A stretch of 11,365 nt of DNA from Pleurotus ostreatus/Saccharomyces cerevisiae fusant (GCA_024196135.1 JAMQCK010001159.1:1-11365), one strand, 5' to 3'; positions 1 to 9,082 are shown, counted from the stretch's first letter. The notes: generated by a model from the sequence alone, not told the origin. Translations and numbers: made by a program.

Positions 1-977
1 TGATCATCTATAATGAAGCTTAGTGCGTCATCATGACAGGCACACTGCGCGTGGACTTACCCATTCTCCAGCATCGAGACGGCTGGCCCGAAGCATCCTC
101 AAATGTTCGGGCAGGCGGGGGCGGTAGCCTGGGCAGAATTGTGGGAGAAGATCGGGCCCTTAATGACGGATGTGTATAACGGCAAGACGCTCTGGAAGGA
201 GAATGGTGCGTCAATCTACATCGCGCTAGGACCCTTGATTAACCCTCCTTAGATCTGCTGTTCTTCGACCGACTTACACCAGCGAAGCTACCCGAGGAGA
301 ACTACTACGACTGGAGCTATCGAGTAGTAATCCAGGAGGACGGCAAGGTCGCGTTCGACGCGACGAAGAAAGGCGCCATTCTACCCCGCATTGATGATTT
401 GTATAGCATCAGCGACCGTCGCACGAGCATGCTACGCGACACGGGGTGCCGGGGCGCGCTCTGGACGAAAAGGGGAGCAAGGAGGGAGGGGGAGGGGGGT
501 GGAAGCGTTAACATAGCGAGCGATACGACGAGTGAGCTAGCACCGGCGAGAACGCGAGCGAGATCGGACGTGAGTCTGGCGCGCACCGAGCGAGGGAGCT
601 TGCCGCGCGTCGTGTTTCCTCTCGTCGATAGCACAAGGTTGTCTTCCATAGCCAATATATTCTTTCTGCTCGACGACAATGACCTACATACCGCCCGACG
701 ACGTCCTACACACGCGCGGTCTCGTACGATACAGCAACCCACCCACCCTTTCCCGCACCACCCCCTTGCCCCAGTAGACGCGAGGCGACGACGCCGCGCG
801 CTCACGCACTCAAACTCGAACTCGGACACTTACATTATTTCGGTAGACGCGCGAGGTCGGCGGTGCGCTCCCTTTCTCCCTAAACCTCCCCCATCCCTCG
901 CCATCTTTTCCTCCCCCCATCGCTCCCATCCACCCGCCTCTCCTCGCTCTCTGCCTCCTCCCTCGCCCGCTTTCTAG
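1..977 (+). CDS. Hybrid histidine kinase, internal PAS-region fragment, probably truncated
   Basis: Spliced exons 3-22, 72-205 and 253-977 read in one open frame that enters from outside the window. Introns 23-71 (49 nt) and 206-252 (47 nt) both start GTGCGTCA and end CAG/TAG. The conserved stretch opens with IIYNEAY, continues with KHPQMFGQAG, AWAELWEKIGPLM and NDLLFFDRL, then LPEENYYDWSY, and ends near RRTSMLRDTG. This is the PAS-type sensor segment typical of large basidiomycete hybrid histidine kinases, which sense signals in the cytoplasm and pass phosphate to a receiver domain. Similarity fades after about position 460, where a G-rich block starts. The frame stays open to TAG at 975-977, but the tail (Arg, Ser and Pro rich) looks like non-coding sequence read through. 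No GAF, HisKA, HATPase or receiver domain follows. I infer a truncated copy. A missed intron leading to a farther exon is the alternative. Confidence 0.7.
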
Positions 978-1090
978 CTCCTCTTTCCATCGCCTCACGT
1001 GTCTGACGAGATTCGTATGTAGTCGGCTCGAAACGGCGGGATAGGTCGTGGTGGGAGGGGGAGCAGGGCGGTGGTCGAGCGCGAAGAAGT
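470..1090. other. Interval without recognised gene; pyrimidine tract and CACGTG site
   Basis: Nothing in either strand resembles a known protein here. A C/T-rich tract fills about 870-990, and a CACGTG palindrome lies at 996-1001. Such tracts often precede fungal transcription starts, so this could be the remains of a promoter for the ribosomal-protein-derived pieces downstream. That role is inference from composition only. Confidence 0.35.
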
Positions 1091-1135
1091 GCCGACGAAA
1101 AGGGCCCGCGCGAGGAAGAAGTCCGGCGCAAAGGG

Positions 1136-1210
1136 GACACAACCAAGGCCTTCGGCAAGGGCTCCTTCCACCTGCGCGTCCAACCCTTCCACGTCATCCG
1201 TATCAGCATG
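1136..1210 (+). pseudogene. Ribosomal protein L10 (uL16) fragment, copy 1
   Basis: The frame reads DTTKAFGKGSFHLRV, then QPFHVIRISM. This matches the strongly conserved segment of eukaryotic large-subunit protein L10 (AGKDxFHLRVRVHPFHVIRINKM). About 25 residues are recognisable, out of roughly 210-220 in the family. Two to three residues of the RVRVHP block are missing. After RISM the frame falls into a G-rich stretch, and the following conserved L10 segment (SCAGADR) is absent. This is therefore an exon-sized relic and not a functional ribosomal protein gene. It is on the same strand as copy 2, about 247 bp downstream. Confidence 0.7.
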
Positions 1211-1600
1211 ATCTACTCAGCTTGGAAGGGGGGAGGGGGAGCGCCCCATCTCGTCCCGGCCTTCGTCGAAGGGGGGAGGAATGCCTCTCCAGAGATAAAG
1301 GGACCTAGAGAAGGGTTAGCGCACTTCGTTACACAGAAGGGAAGGGGGTGCGATGTGGTGGGATAGGCGCTACGTACGAAACAGCCATCGCACCCCGACC
1401 GCCGGCAAGGACCCCTTCCACTTGCACGTCCACGTCCACCCCTTCCACGTCATCCAGACCAAAGAGATTCACTTGCCATCGAAGGGGGAGGGTCCTCTCC
1501 CTCGCGAAGAGAATGCGCGTGCGAGCGCCCGACCCCACGTCCAAGAGAGGAGAGAAGACACGAAGAGGTCAGCACGCTTCGTCCGACACAGAAGGGAGGG
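1155..1600 (+). repeat. Tandem duplication of about 247-250 bp carrying the L10 fragment
   Basis: Two anchors repeat in the same order and spacing. GGCAAGG followed by the L10 block occurs at about 1157 and 1404. A segment resembling CTTCGT..ACACAGAAGGGA occurs near 1323 and 1574, about 250 bp apart. The sequence between the anchors is alignable but diverged, including the shared GAAGGGGG/AGGG runs. The copies are therefore whole-segment duplicates, not independent insertions. Confidence 0.6.
1398..1475 (+). pseudogene. Ribosomal protein L10 (uL16) fragment, copy 2
   Basis: The frame reads TAGKDPFHLHVHVHPFHVI and then diverges as QTKEIHL. It keeps the full length of the FHLRVRVHPFHVIRINK block that copy 1 has shortened, but two Arg codons have become His (CGC to CAC). 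Downstream sequence is G-rich with a small palindrome near 1484-1502 and contains no further L10 homology. It is a relic and was probably duplicated together with its flanks from the same source as copy 1. The two copies carry different changes, so they have been decaying separately. Confidence 0.75.
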
Positions 1601-2272
1601 GGGTGGTGGAGGGGGAGATGAACTCACCGCTCAGCTACAAAGCGCCCCGTCTTGCCCAGTCCGTAAGTAATCTAAGAGATACCAGTTACGGAAGCGATTC
1701 AGAATGAAGGGGGGGTGAGCACGACAGCGGAGCTCACCTTATACTCACGCCCACGAGAGAAAGACGGAGGAAGGGGCCCCCTGCCCCCTGGCCTCTCAAC
1801 TCGCCTCGGGTGCGCGCACGCGTACAGCAAGAATATGCTGAAAAAGTAGGTCAGCTAACACGTTTTCGAGCGACGGAAGGGGTGTCAACTCACCGAAATC
1901 ACCCCCCTTCGACAGGAGGGAGGGCCCCTCCCCTCGACGCACCCCTCACTTGTTGCGGCAGGGCGTGCCTCCGGCGGTTCAGCGCCGCCAAAATCCAGTC
2001 GGTAGGGGGGTCAATACACATGCGACGGCAAGGGGGGAGGGAGGGTGACCCACCCTCTTCGCATTATTCACCTAGGGAGCCCGCGCGCCTCCGGCGGCTC
2101 GTGCTCGGCGAAAAGTCCATCGAGAAAGGAAAAAGGGCCCCTTCACCGCTGCTCCAGCCGCCGGGGGAAAGAGCCCCCCACCCTCGCCGCAGAACTTGTC
2201 GAGTAAACCGGCGCGTGTCCCCCTCCGAATAAACGATTTGACAAGATTTCAGCGCGCCTTTTCTCAGAAAAA

Positions 2273-3710
2273 GGGGGTAGGGGAGGACCCCCACCCCCGT
2301 CGCATTACGCACCACGGTGATCTTTGCATAAGAAGAACATGGTTTTAGCTGCAGCGAAGGGAAGGGGCATGGCCAACTCACCTCATGGGGGGCGGGTCTT
2401 CCTCCCCCCTTGCGTCTGCTCCCCGCGTCGCGTTCACTGCACCGATCGCGCTCGTGAGTTCAGTCGACAACAAAATAAGGGGGTGGGAGGGGACTCCCAC
2501 CCTCCCCCAATATCTCCCCTAGGGAGACATGTTCGGCCTCTTAAGCTAGCGCGAAGGGGCATGTAATGAGCACGTTTCGGGGAGGAACAAGGTAGGGGCA
2601 CGACTTACCAGCGCTTCCACCCGCTCTCGCGAGTGAGGGAACCCCCGATCCACGCCTTTCCCCCGAGAAAAAGGGGGGATCCCCTCCCCCTTCGCGTAGC
2701 TCACCCGAGGGAGCGCGCGCAAGCCTCCGGCGGCTTAGCCTAACGACCTCTGGAGGGAGTTAGGATGCCAATCACCCACTATAAGCGCGGCCCCAGACAT
2801 TTCCTTCGCCTTACAAGGGAGGGGGCCCTCTCCCCATCGCATCCTTCACCCGAGGGGGCGTGCGCGCCTCCGGCGGTTCGACCTACCGGCGAAGGGGGGT
2901 ATAAGCTTCAACTGAAACAGAGATGAGTGTGCAACTCACCGACCCCTCCCGCGCCCCCACCCATTCCGTCGCTTTGGAAAAGTTGGGGGGCCCTCCCCCG
3001 TCGTGCTCCTCGCCGAGGATGCGAGTGCGCACCTCCAGCGCCTCAAACTTGACGAGGTCCTGGTCAGTTATCTCGACCAAAAGCAAGGAAAGTGCATAAC
3101 GTACCGACAATCCCACCCCCTCGCGCAAATAAGCGCCCCCACCCCCACCCCTTTCCCCGAAAAGGTGGGGTGAGTCCCCTCCCCCGTCGCACCATTCGCC
3201 GAGGGAGCGCGCGCACGCCTCCGCCGGCTCGACCTGGTCAGAAAATGGGTGCAGTAAATACGCTTTGTCAGAAGGGGCCCACCCCCGCGAGCCCCCTTCC
3301 TTCAAAAAGGCGAGAAAGGGCCCTCCCCCGCCGTATACGGCTCGTCCTAGGGTGCGCACGCGTGATTCTGACTGATCAGTATAGTAGAAGGGATGGTTAG
3401 GTGGGTACGCGCTATCGAAAAAAAGGAGTGGCTCACCCTCAACCGCACCCCTCTCTCACGATAAACGCGCCTCGTCACGACACTTCTCGCCAAAAAGGGT
3501 GGGGGGGGGACCCCTCCCCCGTCGCATCATTCGCCGAAGGGGCGCACGCGCGCCTCTGGCGGCTCGGCCTAGTCCGAAAATGGGCTAAGTAAGTACGCTT
3601 TGTTAGAGAACAGCAAAAGGGTCATAACTCACCTAGAATCTCACGTCTCTCGACGAATACGGGCATCCCCACCTCCCCCCCTGCCCAAAAGGGAGAAGTC
3701 CCTCCCCCCA
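2273..3710. repeat. Recurrent G-run/C-run palindromes inside the array units
   Basis: Most units hold an inverted repeat at the same relative place, just before GTCGCA on the + strand. Clear cases are 2273-2298 (G5TAG4, AGGA, C5ACCCCC), 2483-2500 (GTGGGAG..CTCCCAC), 2675-2684 (GGGGATCCCC), 2819-2830 (GAGGG-GG-CCCTC), 2985-2999, 3318-3325 (AGGGCCCT) and 3690-3702 (AGGGA..TCCCT). The arms differ between units yet usually stay complementary. On either strand the runs could form a short hairpin or a G-quadruplex. Confidence 0.55.
2940..3233 (-). pseudogene. Two adjacent TPR-like exons of the minus-strand array
   Basis: The downstream exon, 3059 to 2940 on the minus strand, is exactly 40 codons. 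It lies between an acceptor (CTGACCAG) and a donor (TCG then GTGAGT). It encodes LVKFEALEVRTRILGEEHD, then a Gly/Pro stretch, then FSKATEWVGARE. The core E-x-R-x-R-x-L-G-E-E-H-x-D is the signature of kinesin-light-chain-type tetratricopeptide repeats, which are 42 residues long and common in fungal NACHT/NB-ARC proteins. The TL..M..NLA part is largely replaced by the G-rich block. The upstream exon, 3233 to 3105, is 43 codons (VEPAEACARSLGEWCD and a Gly-rich tail) with donor GTACGT. Both are in the same phase. TPR repeats mediate protein-protein contacts; here function is probably lost. The TPR call rests on one well-preserved unit. Confidence 0.5.
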
Positions 3711-4215
3711 TCGTTAATTTTGCACGGAGGGGCGCGGGCACACGTCCAATGGTGGGGGGCACCGGAAAAAACCCATCTACGAAAGGGGTTAGCGAGGTTG
3801 GCGTACGGTAAGCATAACTCACCGGAGCGTAGAAATATCCCCCCCCCTCCCTTTTCCGTCGCAGGGAGCCCCCCTCCATCATCATCAACTTCCCCGGAGG
3901 GAGCTCGTGCGTGCGTCGAGCGGCTCGTTAATCGACAACGTTTCACTTGAGGAGGGGGTCAGCCCGGTTTTAGATAAGCGAGGGGGCGAGCACAACTCAC
4001 TGGTGCACACCACGACGAAGGGTAGATCGGCCCCGTCGGTTCGTCCATTTGCGTGAAAAAGAGCGCCTCCGGCGGTTTGGGGGTCGAGGGGGCATCTAAA
4101 ATTCGGTTAGCGCGACTTTAGGCGGAATTGCGATGAGTACCCTCCTCCATCGTCGAGCTCCTCTACTCACTGGTCCCCCTTCACCCCTCGTACGGTAACG
4201 AAGCCCGAAAGGGCA

Positions 4216-4881
4216 CCTTTTCTTCCCCAAAACTCGGTGCAAAGGACCCCCGCATCGTCGCATGCCGTCAAAAAGGCCCAGGGCAAGGGTCTAGGCGAAA
4301 GGTGGGGGGTGGGGGTGACCTGAATTGCTTGGGTCGGCGACGGCGAGGGTCGCGACGTGGCGTGGCGTCGATGTAGGATTGGGGATGAGGACGGAAGAAG
4401 GCGACGCGAGCATCACGCTCACCGCCTGTGGTGAGCTGAGCCACGACACGCAACGACGAGAACGTGCACTCACCGCTGCTAAGAGCGCTTTCGAATCGCC
4501 AAAGTCTCCTCATCACCGTCTTGAGCGGCGCGGGGCACGTCGAAATGTCAGTGCCTCGATGCCGTCAAAGGCTTCGCAGCGCCCCGCTCCTGCCCGAACA
4601 GCGTCGACCAATCTCCTTCGCAGATGTCAAGCAGAGCAAGCGCAAAGAAGGAGGTCGAGCTCACCGTGAATCATTATTCAGAACCGCATTACTCGGAGTA
4701 CTGGATGCGCAGTGAAGGGGAGCGGGAGTCCTGGGAAATCTCTCCCGCGGTCTTGGAGCAGGCCGACGTTCAACGGCGAGTCTGCTGCGCGCAGCGAGGC
4801 GAGAGAGCTGAGCGCGACGTCGGCGTCGATGGCGGCGAGAGCAAGGTGGCCGTCGCGGAATATGGGGGTCGGCGGGATGGC
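4216..4881 (-). pseudogene. Possible 5' exons of the broken minus-strand gene
   Basis: Donor-like GTGAG sequences on the minus strand occur at about 4662, 4472 and 4421. A candidate acceptor (TTCTAG, preceded by a CTGAC branch site) ends at 4882. After it the minus strand is open for 67 codons to a stop at 4680-4678, beginning AIPPTPIFRDGHLALAAIDA and continuing DVALSSLASLRAAD. The composition is protein-like (aliphatic, with alternating charge), but I recognise no family. It sits between the leader region and the repeat array, where an N-terminal domain of the same gene would be expected. Frames do not join cleanly to the upstream exons, so the gene is either broken or its true splice pattern differs. 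Confidence 0.35.
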
Positions 4882-5319
4882 CTAGAATAAAAGGGTGGCG
4901 CGACATCGAAAAGTCAGCCCGTCGTCACCCGACAGGCACGGGCGAGACGGCAGCATGAGGTCTCATAGCTATCCAACGAGTCAGTACGCACAGTGAATAG
5001 AGAATAAAGTGATGGACGTACCGGAAAAGCGTCAATAAGCGTTAGTGCGTTCGGTGTCGATTGATGATGCGCGTTCGGAGAAAGCTGTGTGAGTGGATCA
5101 GTAAAAAGGTAGAGCGCTACCAGGGGAGCAGAAGCAGGTACCCATTAGTCGTGCTAGTCTAGGATAGAGTAGTAGTCAGTAAAAGTCCACAGTAAAGAAA
5201 GCAGACTCACGAAGCACTGCAGAACGTGTAGATAGTAAGACCTGAACAGAGAAGGGTCAGAAGAGTTAGAACAAGCAAAGGAAGAGAGCGCTCACACTAG
5301 AGTAATTGTCACAGGACAT
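4882..5319 (-). pseudogene. Intron-dense leader region of the minus-strand gene
   Basis: Reading the minus strand, five intron-like intervals follow one another: 5295-5242 (54 nt, CTAAC branch), 5210-5159 (52 nt, CTGAC), 5141-5085 (57 nt, or 36 nt from the 5120 donor), 5021-4969 (53 nt, CTGAC) and 4928-4882 (47 nt, CTGAC). Each starts GTGAG, GTAC, GTAGC or GTGAC and ends CAG or TAG. The intervening exons are only 17-63 nt. The first ATG below the TATA box is at 5319-5317 (MSCDNYSS). In the splice forms I tried, no uninterrupted frame joins all exons: a stop appears in the third. The stretch may be an untranslated leader, a non-coding transcript or a mutated coding start. The regular size and branch sites are the evidence that it was transcribed and spliced. 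Confidence 0.45.
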
Positions 5320-5407
5320 GAATGAAAAGGTAGAGGAGGTAAGGGAGGGTGAGAGAGGAGGAGGAGGAGGGAGTAGAATGCTGATTGAAGCGGTGAGATA
5401 CCCTACC

Positions 5408-5414
5408 CTTTATA
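5408..5414 (-). promoter_or_regulatory. TATA box for the minus-strand gene
   Basis: The minus strand reads TATAAAG. It is followed by a C/T-rich tract (minus strand of about 5330-5385) and by the first ATG about 90 nt downstream. This order, TATA then pyrimidine tract then ATG then short introns, is typical of fungal promoters. Confidence 0.45.
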
Positions 5415-5419
5415 CATCG

Positions 5420-7360
5420 CGAGCGGCCCAACGCCGCGTCCAGTGCCGCCCATACCTTCCAGACCGGCGTCGCATATTTTCGGATCAGACCTCGGCTGTC
5501 CGCGACCGAGACCCGCCCACCGAAAAGTCTGAAGATTGGGGGAGGAGCGCGGAGAGCGCGCATTCAATCTTCCGCCGCATCCCTGCGCGAATGTCAGCCA
5601 GAGCGCAAGAAAAAGGCATCGAGACTTGCTTATCCGGTCAGGAGATGCCGTACACGTGGCGTCCAGCGTGGAAGAGCGGAGGTTTACGCGACCTCCCGCT
5701 CGGTGGCGCGCAGGTTGCAGACCGATGTATGTCGTCGTTTTGTCCGCATCGTCTGCAGTTCAGCGTCAGTAACGTCGCGGAGAGCACGCAGGCTGTCGCG
5801 TGGCACGTGCTGATGCTGACGTGGCACCGGATAAGTGCAAGACTAGGGAGGAGGAGGACGAACTTACTGCCATCACACTGTATCTCCATTTAGCAGGCCT
5901 TGAGTTGTGCGGTGGGCGGCACGCTTTTGGCGCGTCTCACTCCCTCCCTCACTTTCCCAAAGCCTCGGTGGTGACGTGACACGTGTATGCCGTCGTGTCG
6001 ACATGTTGTGCGGTCGTCGGTGAGGGGAAAATGGGGTTGCCCCATTGTTCTCGCCCCGGTGAGGATAGTGAAGTGGGCGCGGACGCGCCGAGGCAGCTGC
6101 CGGCGCGCATCAAAGTTCCAAAATTCTGATCCCATATTTCAGTGTCCAGATCGTCGCGTTGGAGAGTATCCACCTACGGTACAGCGGGAAGGCTCGTAGG
6201 GGACGGTAAAGGCGGCACGCGGGTATTCGGCGATTTGGAGGGACGCGCCGAGATCGGTGAATGGGATAATATTCTGTGAATGTCAGGGAGTGTATTGAAT
6301 ATGACGTACATGCGGTGTTGCCGTCGGTATTCAACGCGTAGGTGATGGGGAACATGTAGGTTGAGGAGAAAGCTGTCATGTATTCTGAATGAGGGAGTGC
6401 CCTGGGACTTCCCAGACCTCCTCAGCGACATGAATACTACTCTAAGACTATGTATCTGTGTTCATCCGGTCAGCGGAGGCCCAGGTGGTGGATGTACGAA
6501 CGCACCAAAACCGACGCCACATATTCAAAACGGCCTTCCCAACGTTCTACAGACCTCAATATGCTGCGGAGGCGGGTCGTGCAAGCAGAATACGGCTCTA
6601 CCAGACGTCCCCCTTCGATCCTTGGAGGTTAAGTATTTCCGTTCAGGTGACCACTTACCAAGGATATTCGGGTCGGTTGTGCATACATCTTGCTTCGACT
6701 TTCAGAAACGATAAGAGAGGACGCGTTTCCTGCTAATCGAAGCGGTGTGGCCCTTTCCTGATGTTGCGTAGGTGTGCCTCGGAGGTGTCTGGACCCATCG
6801 TGGGTGCTGGGGGTGATGGGGGATAGGTGCCGTAGCCCGAGATCGCGCCGTGAAGCAGCGAGCGTGTCGTTGAAGAGGTTCTCATGGATCCCGTTGCGCG
6901 GTATCTTCCATTCGCGGTGGATGTGAGGGGGTTCGCTCGACGACGAGGTGACCGTTGTAGAAAGGATGGGGGGCGACGGCGATGAGCGCAGAACGTAGAA
7001 GGAGCGGTGGGGCAAGTGCGGTCGGCAGTTGCCGACGACCGGCGGCGCGGGGCGGAAGCCGGTAAGCGCCCGGCGCTTATGGCTGCACGCTCCTTGTTTC
7101 CGCCCATCACCATCGTTCCCCGTGTCTGCGCGCCGTTCCGTCGACCGCATTCCCGCTGTGCTGGTGACTTTTGCGACGTCGGGGAACCCTTCTCTGCGCT
7201 CAATTTGTCTCTCCTATGCAATAACATAAACAGTTTCCTCACGATTCAGATCCCGCGAGGAATGCGGAAGACACGAGGAAGAGCCCGCGCGCGGCAGTCT
7301 GCTCGCTGAGCTGCGCGCTGCTCGAAAGACGTGTACAGGCGTGAACAAGGCCGCCTCGAC
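5420..7360. other. Interval without recognised gene
   Basis: Several reading frames of 60-195 codons exist on both strands, but none shows a family signature I can defend and they overlap each other. The longest, + strand 5306-5893, crosses the minus-strand TATA box and leader. Minus-strand pieces around 6700-7050 look somewhat protein-like (for example HREWKIPRNGIHENLFNDTL), so a decayed gene is possible there. Palindromic CACGTG sites occur near 5653, 5804 and 5978. Confidence 0.3.
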
Positions 7361-7740
7361 TCAGGCACCCGCGCGGGGTGATCTAGGCGAGTCCCCGCGC
7401 AGGGCGAATTGTTGATTTGTTAACTCCGATGTCCTTCTCGTCAAAACCTTCCGACTTTGGTAGGTCTTCCCGCCTCTCCGCGACCCTGAACACCGAAAGT
7501 TCGATCGGTCGGCCAGTCTAGTCGGCGAGACTCGTGCTCTCGGGCCGTCGCTCTCCAAATCTCGCTTGCGAGAGCGCCGCTTTGCGCCGCGAGTCCTCCT
7601 TCCCGCTGCCCTGTCGACGTCGCGGCCACAATGAGAGTGCGCGACTGACACTCTTATTCCACTCCCTCATGCCTCGCTCCTCGACCTCTTCTACCAGCTC
7701 CAGCTCGCCAAGCGCAGACCGGCTCAGGCGATGAGTAGAC

Positions 7741-9082
7741 GGATTTTCATCCGGCGAGCGGGAATATACAGTACGTGATACACACTAACGTCGTGCGCTC
7801 ACCTCGATCTAGACCTTTTCCATGCTGTCAAAGTCCTCCTTGCCGCTTGCCAACACTGGCGGCGCTGCCCGTGTCCTCAACACTCACGGACAGTCGTCAT
7901 CATCGCCACACGCCACCCTCTCAAGCGAATCCATCGCTAAAGCAACAGATCGTCGTCCGTCGAGTGATATGGTGCGTGATACTACCTCTCCGAGTCCAGT
8001 GCTCACAATTGTCCAGACCTCGAACACCGGATCTCCTGCACGGAACGGGCCCGGAATTTCTGTCCTCCGAGAAAAGATCTCGCCTTCTCGTGCGCACCGG
8101 CTTCACGCATCGCTCTCCTCCTTTCTCAACGGACCTCCCTCGCTGCTCAACAGCACTCGCGCTCCCCACGACCAGGCCTCATCGCCGCATTCCACTCCTC
8201 ACCGCCGCACTCCACTCCTCATCGCCGCACTCCATGCTCACCACTCGAGTCAAGCGCCGAAGCAACGAAAGTTCACCTACTGGGCAGGACAACGCAACTC
8301 GCGTAGCGGGACGGTAGGATGCGTCGGGCGATATTCAAGGTGTGTGATACTTCTCTCTCGAGCTCATGCGGAAGACTTACGGCGCTCTAGACTCTCGTGT
8401 CAGCCTGCGAGACAACGAATCGCCGCCAGGCGAGCGAGGCCGTCGCAGCCAATCAGCTGCACCTTCGTCGTCGACGTGTTCAGGTCGTCAACATCTTTTT
8501 AAACCCTCCATCATCTCGCCCGCGCTGTTTCTCACACCATCAACAAACTGTCGCGCTCATGTGCGGCTTTTCTTCCTGCAAGCAACGACACAGACTCGTC
8601 AACGCGTGCGAAGGCTCAATCACTCGCGCTTGACCTCACCAACCCCTCCTACCCCTTTCGCATCATCCTCGCATCGAATCAAGCGCTGAAGCAATCGATT
8701 TCCGTCCGCCGAGCAGGCATATCAGGTACATGCTCCGCTTTCTATGTGTGAGTTGAGCGCTGATTCCTTGTCTTCTCCTCCGAGCTGGCTCCTTCGCCGG
8801 CGCTTTCAAGCGCGTTTCTCACTGTTCCTCGCAAGCACACCATTCACCCTCGCCCTCAAGCCTATCCTCTCGCCTCTGCTTTGAGTCTCCTTCCCTCCAT
8901 CGCCTCGCCTCGCCCCTCCTATCGCTTCAAGCGTTGCCTCGCCCCTCGCCTCAGATTCCTTGCCCTCTCGTCTCCCTTCGCCCAAGACTTCCGTACGTTT
9001 CCCAACCTCTCTTACGCGCTCCAGACAACACCCTTCTTAGCTCCTTCTGATCAATATAGCGATGTATCTCCGTCCGCCGAGC
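7741..9082 (+). repeat. Dispersed copies of an exon-end motif with adjacent splice donor
   Basis: A segment resembling GATTTTCATCCGGCGAGCGG, then AATAT, recurs. Copies lie at 7741-7770 (then GTACGTGATAC), 7936-7970 (then GTGCGTGATAC), 8319-8339 (partial, then GTGTGTGATAC), 8686-8725 (then GTACATG) and a short remnant at 9066-9082 (CTCCGTCCGCCGAGCA). In one frame copies 1, 2 and 4 read RIFIRRAGIYS, LKQQIVVRRVI and LKQSISVRRAGIS. Each longer copy runs straight into a donor-like GTRYGTG. They are probably duplicates of one exon end plus intron start. I do not recognise the parent protein. Confidence 0.5.
8178..8236 (+). repeat. 20-bp tandem repeat, about 2.9 copies
   Basis: Units at 8178-8197, 8198-8217 and 8218-8236 share CTCAYCGCCGCAYTCCACTC, with one or two substitutions each. 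The last unit is cut off at CCATG. The period is not a multiple of three, so it shifts frame and is unlikely to be under protein selection. Confidence 0.85.

Larger units (their letters stand above)
1620..4215 (-). repeat. Tandem exon-plus-intron array, period about 165-190 bp
   Basis: On the + strand the motif AACTCACC (GGTGAGTT on the minus strand, a strong splice donor) or a variant recurs at 1621, 1731, 1887, 2375, 2602, 2769 (weak), 2933, 3098 (as AACGTACC), 3430, 3626, 3816, 3994 and 4164. Many intervals are 164-196 bp or about twice or three times that. A second anchor, CCTCCGGCGG and variants, recurs out of phase at 1968, 2088, 2724, 2867, 3032, 3218, 3552, 3914 and 4066. Each unit orders as donor motif, hairpin of G and C runs, GTCGCA..TTCGCCGAGGG, GCGCGCGC, CCTCCGGCGGCTCG, then a candidate acceptor. 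A 120-129 nt exon plus a 40-60 nt intron explains the period. Units have diverged and most carry stops, so this is a decayed amplification. About 13 units are visible and more may be blurred. Confidence 0.7.

Noticed and set aside
317..829. 170-codon minus-strand reading frame opposite the left kinase fragment
   Set aside because: It is antisense to exons whose + strand translation is clearly histidine kinase PAS sequence, and has no recognisable content of its own.
1620..4215. CRISPR-like array
   Set aside because: Units are 165-190 bp, diverged throughout, with splice signals and a eukaryotic context. There is no short identical repeat with unique spacers.
5306..5893. 195-codon + strand reading frame, the longest uninterrupted ORF between about 1 kb and 7.8 kb
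   Set aside because: No domain or family resemblance. It crosses the better-supported minus-strand TATA box and first intron, and its composition is Arg-rich as expected from GC-rich non-coding DNA.
6446..6736. Weak resemblance to a cytochrome P450 N-terminal segment (SAEA, then YSKRP in a shifted frame)
   Set aside because: It needs a frame change, spacing is only roughly right, and there is no haem-binding FxxGxRxCxG motif or ExxR anywhere near. Too weak to annotate.
6629..7242. Overlapping minus-strand frames of 169-173 codons
   Set aside because: Two frames over the same bases each look partly protein-like but neither shows a family signature. Mentioned only within the gene-free interval.
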